From an uncultured Bacteroidales bacterium (GTDB lineage: Bacteria > Bacteroidota > Bacteroidia > Bacteroidales > UBA932), in NCBI GenBank assembly GCA_944322925.1, contig CALUQM010000001.1:84192-148191 (forward strand): 64,000 nt of DNA, given 5' to 3'. This document shows positions 18,205 to 26,302 of this stretch, piece by piece. Under the pieces are notes generated by a model. That model did not search any database. It saw nothing but the letters and a program-made list of their open reading frames with translations, and was not told the origin of the DNA. The position numbers and the translations under genes were made by a program. How positions within the stretch are numbered: position 1 is the first letter of the stretch; each line of letters starts with the position of its first letter.

Positions 18205-18267
18205 ATGAACACACGATTTAGCGCATACGGTTATTTTTATTTCTATTTCTTTAAAAGGAGGAAATAG
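18205..18267 (+). CDS. Phe/Tyr-rich attenuator leader peptide of the pheA operon
   Basis: A 20-codon reading frame from ATG 18205 to TAG 18265-18267. Nine of the 20 residues are aromatic: five Phe and four Tyr, with the run YGYFYFYFF at residues 8-16. It sits 104 bp upstream of pheA, at the head of the operon that makes exactly these two amino acids, and is followed by a strong terminator with an alternative pairing partner. This is the classic design of a ribosome-mediated attenuator: slow translation at Phe/Tyr codons would favour antitermination. The last codons AAA AGG AGG also form a Shine-Dalgarno-like stretch at 18253-18261, probably incidental. Translation is inferred, not shown. Confidence 0.85.
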   Translation: MNTRFSAYGYFYFYFFKRRK

Positions 18268-18314
18268 CCGGACGCGCGTATCGTATATAATATACAGTAG
18301 AATGAGCTGTCCGG
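18268..18314 (+). promoter_or_regulatory. Antiterminator pairing of the pheA attenuator
   Basis: CCGGAC at 18268-18273, directly after the leader stop codon, is perfectly complementary to GTCCGG at 18309-18314 inside the left arm of the terminator. A small internal hairpin GTATA-TAA-TATAC lies between. A ribosome finishing at the stop codon would cover 18268-18273 and leave the terminator free to form; one stalled on Phe/Tyr codons would not. A third CCGGAC lies after the terminator at 18338-18343. Confidence 0.65.
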
Positions 18315-18335
18315 GTGCGGATGGCTCTTTTTTTT
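18304..18335 (+). terminator. Attenuator terminator upstream of pheA
   Basis: A 10-bp stem GAGCTGTCCG/CGGATGGCTC (two G-T wobbles) with a GGTG loop is followed by eight T (18328-18335). It ends 35 bp before the pheA start. Confidence 0.88.
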
Positions 18336-18370
18336 ATCCGGACATACCGGCAAATTTATTTTGAAAGATT

Positions 18371-19222
18371 ATGGACCAGACAGAAAATATTGCGAGAAGG
18401 GTGGCGATACAGGGCTATTCGGGCTGCTTCCACGAGCAGGCTGCCAGGATTTTCTATGAAAAATTCGACGGAAGCACTCCGGAGATAGTGGAATGCGCCA
18501 CTTTCGACGACTTGTACGGTGCAATGGATGCAGGCAAGGCTGATGCCGCCATCATGGCGATAGAGAACACGGTTTCAGGCGGTCTTCTTCCCAACTTCGA
18601 ACTTCTCCGCAAGTTCAATATCAAGATCAAGGGCGAAGTTTTCCTCAGAATCCAGCAGAATCTGATGGCTTTGCCGGGACAGAAGATAGAAGACATAAAA
18701 GAGGTCAGGACGCATTACATGGCGATCAATCAGACTCGCCCGTTTTTCCAGTCCTGCCCGTGGATAAGACTCGTGGAATCGGAAGATACGGCGAAAAGTG
18801 CGGCTGACATTGCCCGTGAGAACCTGCATGGAGTGGGGGCGGTGGCGTCCTTGCTGGCGGCCGACCTGTACGGGCTCGAAGTCCTCAGGGAAAGTATCGA
18901 GACATACAAGCAGAATTTCACGAGATTCCTGATTCTCGATGACAGGATCACGATACCGAAGGAGAAGGTGAACAAGGTTTCGCTCTGTTTCACGCTCCCG
19001 CACAAGGCCGGCTCGCTGGCCCAGGTACTTACCATCCTGTCCTTTTACGACATGAATCTCACGAGGATACAGTCCCTTCCGATACCGGGCAAGACATGGC
19101 AGTATTTTTTCTATGCCGATATCAAGTTCGACAATTATCTCCGTTACAGCCAGGCCATATCTGCGGTCAGGCCGCTGATGGAAGACCTCAATATCCTCGG
19201 AGAATACGAGGCTGCAGTATGA
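18371..19222 (+). CDS. pheA: Prephenate dehydratase
   Basis: 283 aa, monofunctional (no N-terminal chorismate mutase). It converts prephenate to phenylpyruvate in phenylalanine synthesis. The catalytic domain (about residues 10-190) starts with VAIQGYSGCFHEQAA and holds the TRF motif in KQNFTRFLIL; a C-terminal ACT domain (about 200-275, SLCFTLPHKAGSLAQVLTIL) is the usual site of allosteric phenylalanine binding. First structural gene after the attenuator, and 23 bp before the aminotransferase. Confidence 0.95.
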   Translation: MDQTENIARRVAIQGYSGCFHEQAARIFYEKFDGSTPEIVECATFDDLYGAMDAGKADAAIMAIENTVSGGLLPNFELLRKFNIKIKGEVFLRIQQNLMALPGQKIEDIKEVRTHYMAINQTRPFFQSCPWIRLVESEDTAKSAADIARENLHGVGAVASLLAADLYGLEVLRESIETYKQNFTRFLILDDRITIPKEKVNKVSLCFTLPHKAGSLAQVLTILSFYDMNLTRIQSLPIPGKTWQYFFYADIKFDNYLRYSQAISAVRPLMEDLNILGEYEAAV

Positions 19223-19245
19223 AAACAACCTGAAAAAACAGTATC

Positions 19246-20487
19246 ATGATAATAAGACCAGCAAAACGGACCGGGTCGGTCCAGGAATATTATTTCTCCA
19301 GAAAGCTCAAGGAAATAGACCGGATGAATGCCGGAAGGAAGGCGGCCGGGCAGGACGGCATAATAAATCTCGGCATAGGGGCCCCGGACGGAATGCCCCC
19401 CGCAGAGGCCGTGAAAGCTCTGGCGGAAGCGGCTTCCCAGCCGGGAAACCATGCTTATCAGAGCTATACCGGCATCCCGCAGTTGAGACAGGCATTTGCC
19501 GACTGGTATGCGAGATACTACGGGGTCGGACTCGATCCGGCAAAGGAAATCCAGCCTCTGGTCGGGTCGAAGGAAGGAATCCTGCTCATTTCCCTCGCTT
19601 TTCTCGACAAGGGAGACAAGGTCCTCGTTCCTGATCCGGGCTATCCTACCTATTCGTCTGCGACGGCGCTTGCGGAAGCGGAGCTGGTGCCTTATGACCT
19701 GATGCCGGACAACGGATGGCAGCCGGACTTCGATGCGCTGGAAAAAATGGACCTGACCGGGGTAAAGATAATGTGGACCAACTACCCGAACATGCCGACG
19801 GGCGCCGCAGCAACCGTTGAGCTGTATTCGCGTCTTGCCGATTTCGGGAGAAGGCACGGTATCCTCGTCTGCAATGACAATCCGTACAGTTTCATACTCA
19901 ACGACAATCCGCTTTCCATTCTTTCCGTCCCGGGCGCGAAGGAATGCTGTCTGGAACTCAACTCCCTGAGCAAGGCCCACAACATGTCGGGATGGCGCAT
20001 AGGGATGGTGGCTGCAGATGCGGACATTATCGCACAGATCCTGAAAGTGAAGAGCCAGATGGACTCGGGCATGTTCAAGCCTCTCCAGCTTGCTGCAATA
20101 GCCGCTCTGGGGCAGGGACCGGAATGGTTTGGGGCGTTGAATGAAGAATACAGGCGGCGCAGGGTGCTTGCCGGGCGTATTTTCGACATTATCGGGGCGG
20201 ATTACGACAGGAACAGCAGCGGAATGTTCCTTTGGGGAAGGATCGCCCCGGGAAACAGGTTTCTGGACGCTGCGGAAAGCGGACTTTCGTCAGGCGAACA
20301 GGTTTCCGACAGGATACTCTACGGTGCCGGCGTATTCATTACTCCCGGGTTCATTTTCGGACGGAACGGAAGAGACTATGTCAGGATTTCGCTTTGCGCC
20401 AAACCGGAAATCCTGGAAGAATCCGCCCGGAAAATATCGGAACTGATATCGGAAACCGGCGGTAGCAGCCGGACTGCAAATTCATGA
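19246..20487 (+). CDS. Class I/II PLP aminotransferase, probable aromatic aminotransferase
   Basis: 413 aa, fold type I. The PLP lysine lies in LNSLSKAHNMSGWRIGM, and MWTNYPNMPTGAAA and VCNDNPYSF are the usual cofactor contacts. The sequence resembles the LL-diaminopimelate/aspartate aminotransferase branch. Its place between pheA and tyrA implies that it transaminates phenylpyruvate and 4-hydroxyphenylpyruvate (or prephenate); this is inferred from context. Its stop overlaps the tyrA start by 4 bp (ATGA at 20484-20487), so the two are translationally coupled. Confidence 0.9.
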   Translation: MIIRPAKRTGSVQEYYFSRKLKEIDRMNAGRKAAGQDGIINLGIGAPDGMPPAEAVKALAEAASQPGNHAYQSYTGIPQLRQAFADWYARYYGVGLDPAKEIQPLVGSKEGILLISLAFLDKGDKVLVPDPGYPTYSSATALAEAELVPYDLMPDNGWQPDFDALEKMDLTGVKIMWTNYPNMPTGAAATVELYSRLADFGRRHGILVCNDNPYSFILNDNPLSILSVPGAKECCLELNSLSKAHNMSGWRIGMVAADADIIAQILKVKSQMDSGMFKPLQLAAIAALGQGPEWFGALNEEYRRRRVLAGRIFDIIGADYDRNSSGMFLWGRIAPGNRFLDAAESGLSSGEQVSDRILYGAGVFITPGFIFGRNGRDYVRISLCAKPEILEESARKISELISETGGSSRTANS

Positions 20488-21359
20488 AGAGTATGAAAAC
20501 AGGAATCATAGGACTGGGCCTTATCGGAGGTTCGATGGCGATAGATCTCAAAAGGAGAGGCTTCGCGGATGAAATAATAGGGGTGGAGGCGGACAGCGTC
20601 AATGCGGCTGCCGCCTTGAAAATCGGTCTGGCGGACAGGATCATGTCACTGGAAGAATGCGTCAGAGCAAGCGACCTGATAATACTGGCAGTCCCTGTAG
20701 GGGCCGCAGTGAAAATGCTGCCTGCCGTGCTGGATATTTTCGAGAATGAAATGACTTCGGCAGGAGTATGCAGCAAGACGGTCATCGATGTCTGCTCCAC
20801 GAAGGAACAGCTTTCCAGGACTGCGCATTATCATCCGATGCGCTCCCGTTACGTGGCCACGCACCCGATGGCGGGTACGGAATATTCCGGTCCGTGGGCA
20901 GCAATGCCCGGTCTTTTCGACGGCCGGGCCTGCATAATCTGCAATCAGGAAGAGTCCGCCCCTGCCTCGGTGCGCCTCGTGGAAAAAATGTACGATTGCC
21001 TGAACATGAGGCCGATATACATGAATGCTTCGAGCCATGACGTACATACGGCCTACGTGTCGCATATCTCCCATATCACTTCATTTGCGCTGGCTCTTAC
21101 CGTGCTCGACAAGGAAAAGAACGAGAAGCATATTTTCGATCTCGCCTCGGGAGGATTTTCTTCGACCGTAAGGCTTGCAAAGAGCAACGCGGACATGTGG
21201 GTGCCGATTTTTTCCCAGAACCGCGAGAATCTTCTGAAAGTCATTGACACTTATATAGAAAAAATCGGAAGTTTCCGCAAGGCGATAGACGAATTCGACG
21301 AAAAAGGCATCAGGACCCTCATCGAGGATGCCAACAGGATAAAAAGAATAATCAGATAA
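20484..21359 (+). CDS. tyrA: Prephenate dehydrogenase
   Basis: 291 aa. It begins with an NAD(P)-binding Rossmann motif (TGIIGLGLIGGSMA) and carries family segments ATHPMAGTEYSGP and HDVHTAYVSHISHI, whose histidines are expected in the active site. It oxidatively decarboxylates prephenate to 4-hydroxyphenylpyruvate for tyrosine. No fused ACT or mutase domain; the mutase is in the next gene, 13 bp downstream. Confidence 0.94.
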   Translation: MKSMKTGIIGLGLIGGSMAIDLKRRGFADEIIGVEADSVNAAAALKIGLADRIMSLEECVRASDLIILAVPVGAAVKMLPAVLDIFENEMTSAGVCSKTVIDVCSTKEQLSRTAHYHPMRSRYVATHPMAGTEYSGPWAAMPGLFDGRACIICNQEESAPASVRLVEKMYDCLNMRPIYMNASSHDVHTAYVSHISHITSFALALTVLDKEKNEKHIFDLASGGFSSTVRLAKSNADMWVPIFSQNRENLLKVIDTYIEKIGSFRKAIDEFDEKGIRTLIEDANRIKRIIR

Positions 21360-21372
21360 AACGAACTGCAAT

Positions 21373-22494
21373 ATGGAAAAAAGACTCGACATTATTCCTT
21401 TGAAGGAATGGAACCTGTTTAATCTGTTCAATGAAAAGCGCCCGTTTCTCATTGCCGGGCCGTGCAGCGCCGAATCCGAAATCCAGATCATGGAAACTGC
21501 ACGCGGTCTGAAGGCTATGGGTATCAGCGTGTTCCGTGCGGGAATATGGAAGCCCCGCACTCATCCCAACACTTTCGAGGGCGTGGGCACGCCGGGACTT
21601 AAATGGATGCAGAGGGTGAAAAATGAACTCGGAATGAAGATCTGCACCGAAGTCGCAAGCGAAAAGCATATTTTCGACTGCATCAAGTTCGGAGTAGACA
21701 TGGTGTGGATAGGGGCGAGGACGACCGCCAATCCTTTCCTTGTACAGGAAATCGCCGACGCCCTGAAGGATACGGACATTCCGGTCCTTGTCAAGAATCC
21801 CGTAAACCCCGATATCGATCTGTGGATAGGTGCGCTGGAGCGGCTCAACCAGGCCGGTGTCAAAAAGCTCGGTGTCATACACCGCGGATTCTCCACTTCT
21901 GAAAAAATCCCGTACAGGAACCGGCCGGACTGGCAGATAGCCATCGAACTCAGGTCGCGATATCCGGAACTTCCGTTCTTCTGCGACCCGAGCCACATGG
22001 GCGGAGCCAAGAATTATCTTCAGGAAATATCCCAGACTGCCATGGACCTGGGACTCGACGGGCTTATGATAGAGTCCCACTGCGATCCTACATGTGCGTT
22101 GAGCGATGCCAAACAGCAGCTTACACCGAAAGAACTCGACGAGATGATCCAGAAACTGATTGTCCGGGAAGCAGACTCCGACAGCCCGGAATACAGGGAG
22201 AATATCCATCAGCTGAGAGCCAAGATAGACGTGATAGACGACAGCCTGATATACCTGCTCAGCTCGAGGATGGATATCAGCCGGCAGATAGGCGAATACA
22301 AGAAGAGCAACAACATCGCCATTCTCCAGACCGGCAGATGGGATTCCCTTCTTGCCAAGGTCATAGAAAAGGGAATGGCTCAGGGATTGTCGGAAAAGTT
22401 CATCTCTACTGTATTCAATGCCATACACGAAGCCTCGGTGCAGGTGCAGAACGAGATTCTTACACCAGATTCTTCAGTAGATTCCGGAAAATAA
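21373..22494 (+). CDS. Bifunctional DAHP synthase / chorismate mutase
   Basis: 373 aa fusion. Residues about 1-265 are a KDPG-like type I DAHP synthase (IAGPCSAES, FRAGIWKPRT, CTEVAS, WIGARTTANPF, VKNPVNPD, FFCDPSHMGG), catalysing the first step of the shikimate pathway from PEP and erythrose 4-phosphate. Residues about 278-370 are an AroQ-type helical chorismate mutase (IHQLRAKIDVIDDSLIYLLSSRM). This fusion is usual in Bacteroidota and lets prephenate-pathway flux inhibit the first step. It supplies the AroB-AroC cluster at 50564-54649. Its 3' end overlaps the convergent lpxK by 35 bp. Confidence 0.95.
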   Translation: MEKRLDIIPLKEWNLFNLFNEKRPFLIAGPCSAESEIQIMETARGLKAMGISVFRAGIWKPRTHPNTFEGVGTPGLKWMQRVKNELGMKICTEVASEKHIFDCIKFGVDMVWIGARTTANPFLVQEIADALKDTDIPVLVKNPVNPDIDLWIGALERLNQAGVKKLGVIHRGFSTSEKIPYRNRPDWQIAIELRSRYPELPFFCDPSHMGGAKNYLQEISQTAMDLGLDGLMIESHCDPTCALSDAKQQLTPKELDEMIQKLIVREADSDSPEYRENIHQLRAKIDVIDDSLIYLLSSRMDISRQIGEYKKSNNIAILQTGRWDSLLAKVIEKGMAQGLSEKFISTVFNAIHEASVQVQNEILTPDSSVDSGK

Positions 22495-23587
22495 GCTCTT
22501 CCTGTTCGGTCAGGAAAACGGCTTTTATCGGTACCTGGAACATTCTTTTCCGGAGTGTTTCAGGTATTTTCTTCATGTCTTTCAGCCTCTGGCTGTCTTT
22601 TGCGGTAGTGACGACTATGGCGGTAGGCTCATTCTCGGCGGCATTGCGTATTGCCCTGATATCGGAATCCGTGAATTTGTGGTGGTCGCTGAATGTCAGG
22701 TGTCTGGCGATTCTGTAACTGCCGGCAAGATATGATTTCAGCGGAGTGTCATCGGCTATGCCCGAGAAAAGTACGGCACGCCCGGCATAAATGTAATGCG
22801 GATCGCCTTCCGGAAAGACTGCGACCGGTCTGCAATACTCTATCGTAGTGAACAGGATCGTCTGTTTCCTGCCTTTCGCATTTGTTCCTTGCCCTGATTC
22901 ACGGTCGAAGTCCCGGATGCCGAGAGATCTGATCCATCTGTCCTTTTCCGGTTCGCCGAGAAATGTAGGACATTTGGTTACGATGACTACATCTGCGGAT
23001 GCGGCTCTTTTCCTGAGGTCCCGAAGGTGTCCGAACGGAATCAGGCAGTCATTCTGTATCGGGCGGTTGTAGTCTATGAGAAGAATCTGCAGGCTCGGTT
23101 GCAGCGCCCTGTGCTGGAAAACATCGTCGAGTACGATGATGTCGGCAGGCGGAAATTTCCTGTCAAGGCATTTCCGGCCCTTTTTAGATGTTTCGAGTTC
23201 TTCAGGGTGACAGAGGAATCTGCACCCTTCGACACGTCCGGCATCCACCGCTACCGTCACTTCCGGAAATCCTGTCTTTATCTGCAGCGGCTCGTCTCCG
23301 GAAAATGCCGCACTGCTGTCTGCAAGGACCTGCTGGAAGCCCCGGCTTTTTCTCCGGTATCCTCTCGACAGGACTGCAACATGCTTCCCTTCCATTTCTT
23401 CCATCGACAGCAATGTCCTGAGCGTCAGTTCCGTGTGCGGAGTCTTTCCGGTCCCGCCGACCGTAATATTTCCTATGCCTACGGTCGGGACCTCTGCCTT
23501 TTTGGCTTTCCGTATTCCCTTGTCATAAAGGAAATGCCTGAATTCCAGCGCAAGGTAATACGGTGCGAGTAGTATTCTGTCTATCAT
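22460..23587 (-). CDS. lpxK: Tetraacyldisaccharide 4'-kinase
   Basis: 375 aa. It phosphorylates the 4' position of the lipid A disaccharide at the inner membrane. An N-terminal membrane-associating helix (RILLAPYYLALEFRHFLYD) is followed by a Walker A loop in VGNITVGGTGKTPHTE and the LpxK segment IIVLDDVFQHRAL. Length is normal. Its start overlaps the dusB stop by 4 bp, giving the order metK-dusB-lpxK in one transcript. Confidence 0.95.
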   Translation of the reverse strand: MIDRILLAPYYLALEFRHFLYDKGIRKAKKAEVPTVGIGNITVGGTGKTPHTELTLRTLLSMEEMEGKHVAVLSRGYRRKSRGFQQVLADSSAAFSGDEPLQIKTGFPEVTVAVDAGRVEGCRFLCHPEELETSKKGRKCLDRKFPPADIIVLDDVFQHRALQPSLQILLIDYNRPIQNDCLIPFGHLRDLRKRAASADVVIVTKCPTFLGEPEKDRWIRSLGIRDFDRESGQGTNAKGRKQTILFTTIEYCRPVAVFPEGDPHYIYAGRAVLFSGIADDTPLKSYLAGSYRIARHLTFSDHHKFTDSDIRAIRNAAENEPTAIVVTTAKDSQRLKDMKKIPETLRKRMFQVPIKAVFLTEQEELIFRNLLKNLV

Positions 23588-24585
23588 AAGTCACCCCATC
23601 TTTCTTTTACGTAATCCAGTGTCCTGTACAATTCTTCCGGCTCATAGAGCGTGACCAGTTTCAGCCTCGTGTCCTTGAAGTCCGGCAGTCCCTTGAAATA
23701 GGCCGAAAGATGCCTCCTCATTTCCAGGACTCCGACCTTTTCGCCCTTGACTTCGATGGATTTGGCAAGGTGCCTTTTGGCGAGGTCCACCCTTTCCGCC
23801 ACACCCATTGGCGGCAGAAGTTCTCCGGTATCGAGATAATGGCGTATTTCCCTGAATATCCACGGATGACCGTAGGTGGCCCTGCCGATCATGATGCCGT
23901 CCACTCCGTATCTGTCGAAATATTCTCCGGCCTTTTCGGGGGAACAGATATCCCCGTTGCCTATGACGGGAATACGCATTCTCGGGTTTTCCTTTACTTT
24001 CCCGATCAGAGTCCAGTCTGCTTCTCCCTTGTACATCTGGCATCTGGTGCGTCCGTGAATCGTGATGGCCATTATGCCGGCATCCTGCAACCTTTCAGCC
24101 AGATCCACTATTATTTTGGAGTCTTCGTCCCAGCCGAGCCTTGTCTTTACCGTGACCGGCAGCCTGACTGCGTCCACTACCATTTTTGTGATCCGGACCA
24201 TCTTGTCCGGTTCCTTCATCATGCCTGACCCGGCGCCGCGGCGGGCAATCTTGTTCACCGGACAGCCGAAATTGATGTCTATCAGGTCCGCTCCGTGTCC
24301 TCCGACCAGTCTGACGGCATCTTCCGCCATTCTGGCGGCATCGACCATGGCTTCGGGGATATTTCCGTAGATCTGGATTCCGATAGGGGCTTCATAGTCG
24401 TGTGTCACCATTTTGGCCAGAGCTTTCCGCGCATCGCGGATCAGCCCGTCGGAAGACACGAATTCCGTGTACATCATGTCCGCCCCGAACTCCTTGCATA
24501 CGAAACGGAAAGATGCGTCGGTCACATCTTCCATGGGTGCCAGGAAAAGAGGCTTCTCTCCAAGATCTATGTCCCCTATCTTCAT
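23584..24585 (-). CDS. dusB: tRNA-dihydrouridine synthase
   Basis: 333 aa FMN-dependent TIM-barrel enzyme that reduces uridine in tRNA D-loops. Diagnostic pieces are [15 protein letters not shown], the catalytic cysteine in [29 protein letters not shown], and [18 protein letters not shown]. DusB subtype is assigned from overall pattern and length. It overlaps both neighbours by 4 bp (metK upstream, lpxK downstream). Confidence 0.93.
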   Translation of the reverse strand: MKIGDIDLGEKPLFLAPMEDVTDASFRFVCKEFGADMMYTEFVSSDGLIRDARKALAKMVTHDYEAPIGIQIYGNIPEAMVDAARMAEDAVRLVGGHGADLIDINFGCPVNKIARRGAGSGMMKEPDKMVRITKMVVDAVRLPVTVKTRLGWDEDSKIIVDLAERLQDAGIMAITIHGRTRCQMYKGEADWTLIGKVKENPRMRIPVIGNGDICSPEKAGEYFDRYGVDGIMIGRATYGHPWIFREIRHYLDTGELLPPMGVAERVDLAKRHLAKSIEVKGEKVGVLEMRRHLSAYFKGLPDFKDTRLKLVTLYEPEELYRTLDYVKERWGDL

Positions 24586-25937
24586 TTTTGACAGTTTCCC
24601 GCCTGAAGGTTGAATTCAGTTCTGACAAGATCTACCGAATCGAGGAGTTCCCAGCCGAAAAACTGTACGAATTCCTGGGCCCTGACCCCTCCGTGGCGTA
24701 TCTCGACGAAATCCTTGTACGGTTTTCTTCCGACATGGCCGTAGGCTGCGGTCGGTTCGTAGATAGGTTTTTTCAACTGGAACTTTTCTATTATCCTGGC
24801 AGGGCGCAGGTCGAAAATCCTGCCTATGCGCTCTGCAATGGACGAATCGCTGATCTGCTTTCCTGAAGCGTCTTTTGCCGCAGTGCCGTAAGTATTCACG
24901 TATATGCTGACAGGTTCGGCTACGCCTATCGCGTATGAAATCTGTACCAGCATTTCGTGCGCGAGACCTGCGGCGACCATGTTCTTGGCGATATATCTTG
25001 CGGCGTATGCGGCCGAGCGGTCGACTTTCGACGGATCTTTTCCTGAAAAGGCTCCTCCTCCATGCGCTCCCTTGCCTCCGTATGTATCGACTATTATTTT
25101 CCTGCCGGTCAGTCCGGTGTCGCCGTGCGGTCCTCCGATAACGAATTTTCCCGTTGGGTTAACATGGAGGATGTAGCCGCCCTCGAACAGGGCTGCTGTT
25201 TCAGCAGGCAGCTCGGCAATCAGTTCGGGTATCAGTATTTCCTGGACATCCTTCCGGATTTTCGCCTGCATCGCAGCGTCTACGCGTTTCTGTCCGTACT
25301 GGTCGCAGGCTTCCCTGTAAGTCATGTTTCCGAGTTCCGACGGCACGAATTCATCGTGCTGGGTGGATATGACTATGGTATGCACCCTTACCGGCCTGTG
25401 TGTGTCGTCATCATATTCTATGGTAAACTGGGACTTCGAATCCGGCCTGAGATAAGGCATTTTTTCCGGAGTTTCCTTTCTGATTCTTGCAAGGATCATA
25501 AGGGCCTTGTGTGCGAGGGCGAGCGGCAGAGGCATGTATTCGGCAGTGTCATCGCAGGCGTAGCCGAACATCATTCCCTGGTCTCCGGCCCCCTGTTCGT
25601 CGGCGTTTTCCGTCACTACCCCGCGGTTTATGTCCTGCGACTGTTCGTGTATGGCGGAAATCACTCCGCACGAGTTTCCGTCGAACATGTATTCGGCCTT
25701 GTTATAGCCTATTCTGTTTATCACCTGCCGCGCCACGCTCTGTATGTCCACGTATGCGTCCCTGGAATTCACTTCACCGCCCACGACCACAAGTCCGGTG
25801 CTGCAGAAAGTCTCGCAGGCTACCTTGGCTTCAGGGTCCTGACGGAGGAATTCGTCGAGTATGGCGTCTGAAATCTGGTCCGAAACCTTGTCCGGATGCC
25901 CTTCCGATACTGATTCTGATGTAAAAAGATATGCCAT
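24582..25937 (-). CDS. metK: S-adenosylmethionine synthetase
   Basis: 451 aa from the ATG at 25937 ([10 protein letters not shown]); the frame stays open further upstream through the riboswitch, but that part does not resemble MetK. It makes SAM from methionine and ATP. Signature segments are [31 protein letters not shown] and [18 protein letters not shown]. It is longer than the about 384-aa E. coli enzyme, owing to insertions common in Bacteroidota. A SAM-II riboswitch lies in its leader, giving feedback control by the product. It heads the metK-dusB-lpxK operon. Confidence 0.96.
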   Translation of the reverse strand: MAYLFTSESVSEGHPDKVSDQISDAILDEFLRQDPEAKVACETFCSTGLVVVGGEVNSRDAYVDIQSVARQVINRIGYNKAEYMFDGNSCGVISAIHEQSQDINRGVVTENADEQGAGDQGMMFGYACDDTAEYMPLPLALAHKALMILARIRKETPEKMPYLRPDSKSQFTIEYDDDTHRPVRVHTIVISTQHDEFVPSELGNMTYREACDQYGQKRVDAAMQAKIRKDVQEILIPELIAELPAETAALFEGGYILHVNPTGKFVIGGPHGDTGLTGRKIIVDTYGGKGAHGGGAFSGKDPSKVDRSAAYAARYIAKNMVAAGLAHEMLVQISYAIGVAEPVSIYVNTYGTAAKDASGKQISDSSIAERIGRIFDLRPARIIEKFQLKKPIYEPTAAYGHVGRKPYKDFVEIRHGGVRAQEFVQFFGWELLDSVDLVRTEFNLQAGNCQK

Positions 25938-26066
25938 TTCCAATGTTTTGTTTATGTTGTCATGTTTGCAGTTCCCCGCCGTGCGGGCCGGGCATAAAAA
26001 ATGCCCCTTCGGAACAAGGAGCAAAACACATGTCTGAAAACTGATCCGGTGCACACACACGCGCAC

Positions 26067-26122
26067 GGCTTTTCATTTTAGCATTTTTTTGTGTGGTTGC
26101 AAGCAGCCAAATCTCTCCACAT
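26067..26122 (-). promoter_or_regulatory. SAM-II riboswitch in the metK leader
   Basis: Read on the minus strand, TGTGG (26121-26117) pairs with CCACA (26097-26093) as stem P1. GGCT, just after GATTT, pairs with AGCC at 26070-26067 to make the second stem of an H-type pseudoknot. The conserved linkers are present: GATTT after P1, TTGCAA before the P1 3' strand, and GCTAAAA near the 3' end. These correspond one by one to the SAM-II consensus. It starts a few bases after the predicted transcription start and ends 130 nt before metK. SAM-II is known mainly from Alphaproteobacteria. Pairing was judged by eye. Confidence 0.82.
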
Positions 26123-26136
26123 TCCGTTTCGGGCTG

Positions 26137-26167
26137 CAAAGGTATATATAAAGTATGAAAAAACAAA
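26137..26167 (-). promoter_or_regulatory. Promoter of metK-dusB-lpxK
   Basis: On the minus strand TTTG (26167-26164), a 19-nt spacer and TACCTTTG (26144-26137) form a full consensus promoter. Transcription would start near 26131, just before the riboswitch. Confidence 0.75.
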
Positions 26168-26258
26168 ATCCGCCGCGGCGGCACCGGAAAATCTTTCAAA
26201 ATACGGTTAAAATAATGTTAAAATCAGGCAAAATCGGGGCTGGCATTATAAAAAATAT

Positions 26259-26266
26259 TACATTTG
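26259..26266 (+). promoter_or_regulatory. -7 box of the first TonB receptor gene
   Basis: TACATTTG matches TAnnTTTG, 37 bp before the ATG at 26303. No -33 box at the right distance. Confidence 0.5.
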
Positions 26267-26302
26267 CGGCTTCGAAAATATTATTTAACAACAAAAGCTA
26301 TT

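Noticed and set aside
18302-18364. Second small frame ATG 18302 after the leader (contains Phe-Phe-Tyr)
   Set aside because: It runs through the terminator hairpin and U-tract, which explains its Phe codons; no reason to think it is translated.
21352-22428. Long open frame on the minus strand opposite DAHP synthase
   Set aside because: It lies wholly within a well-recognised gene and its translation shows no family features; a shadow of codon bias.
25938-26066. N-terminal extension of MetK to 26066
   Set aside because: The added residues do not resemble MetK and would place the start at the edge of the riboswitch.
26067-26122. SAM-I (S-box) riboswitch
   Set aside because: GCAACC and TGCTAAA recall SAM-I, but the four-way junction stems and the K-turn are missing; the pseudoknot pairing fits SAM-II.
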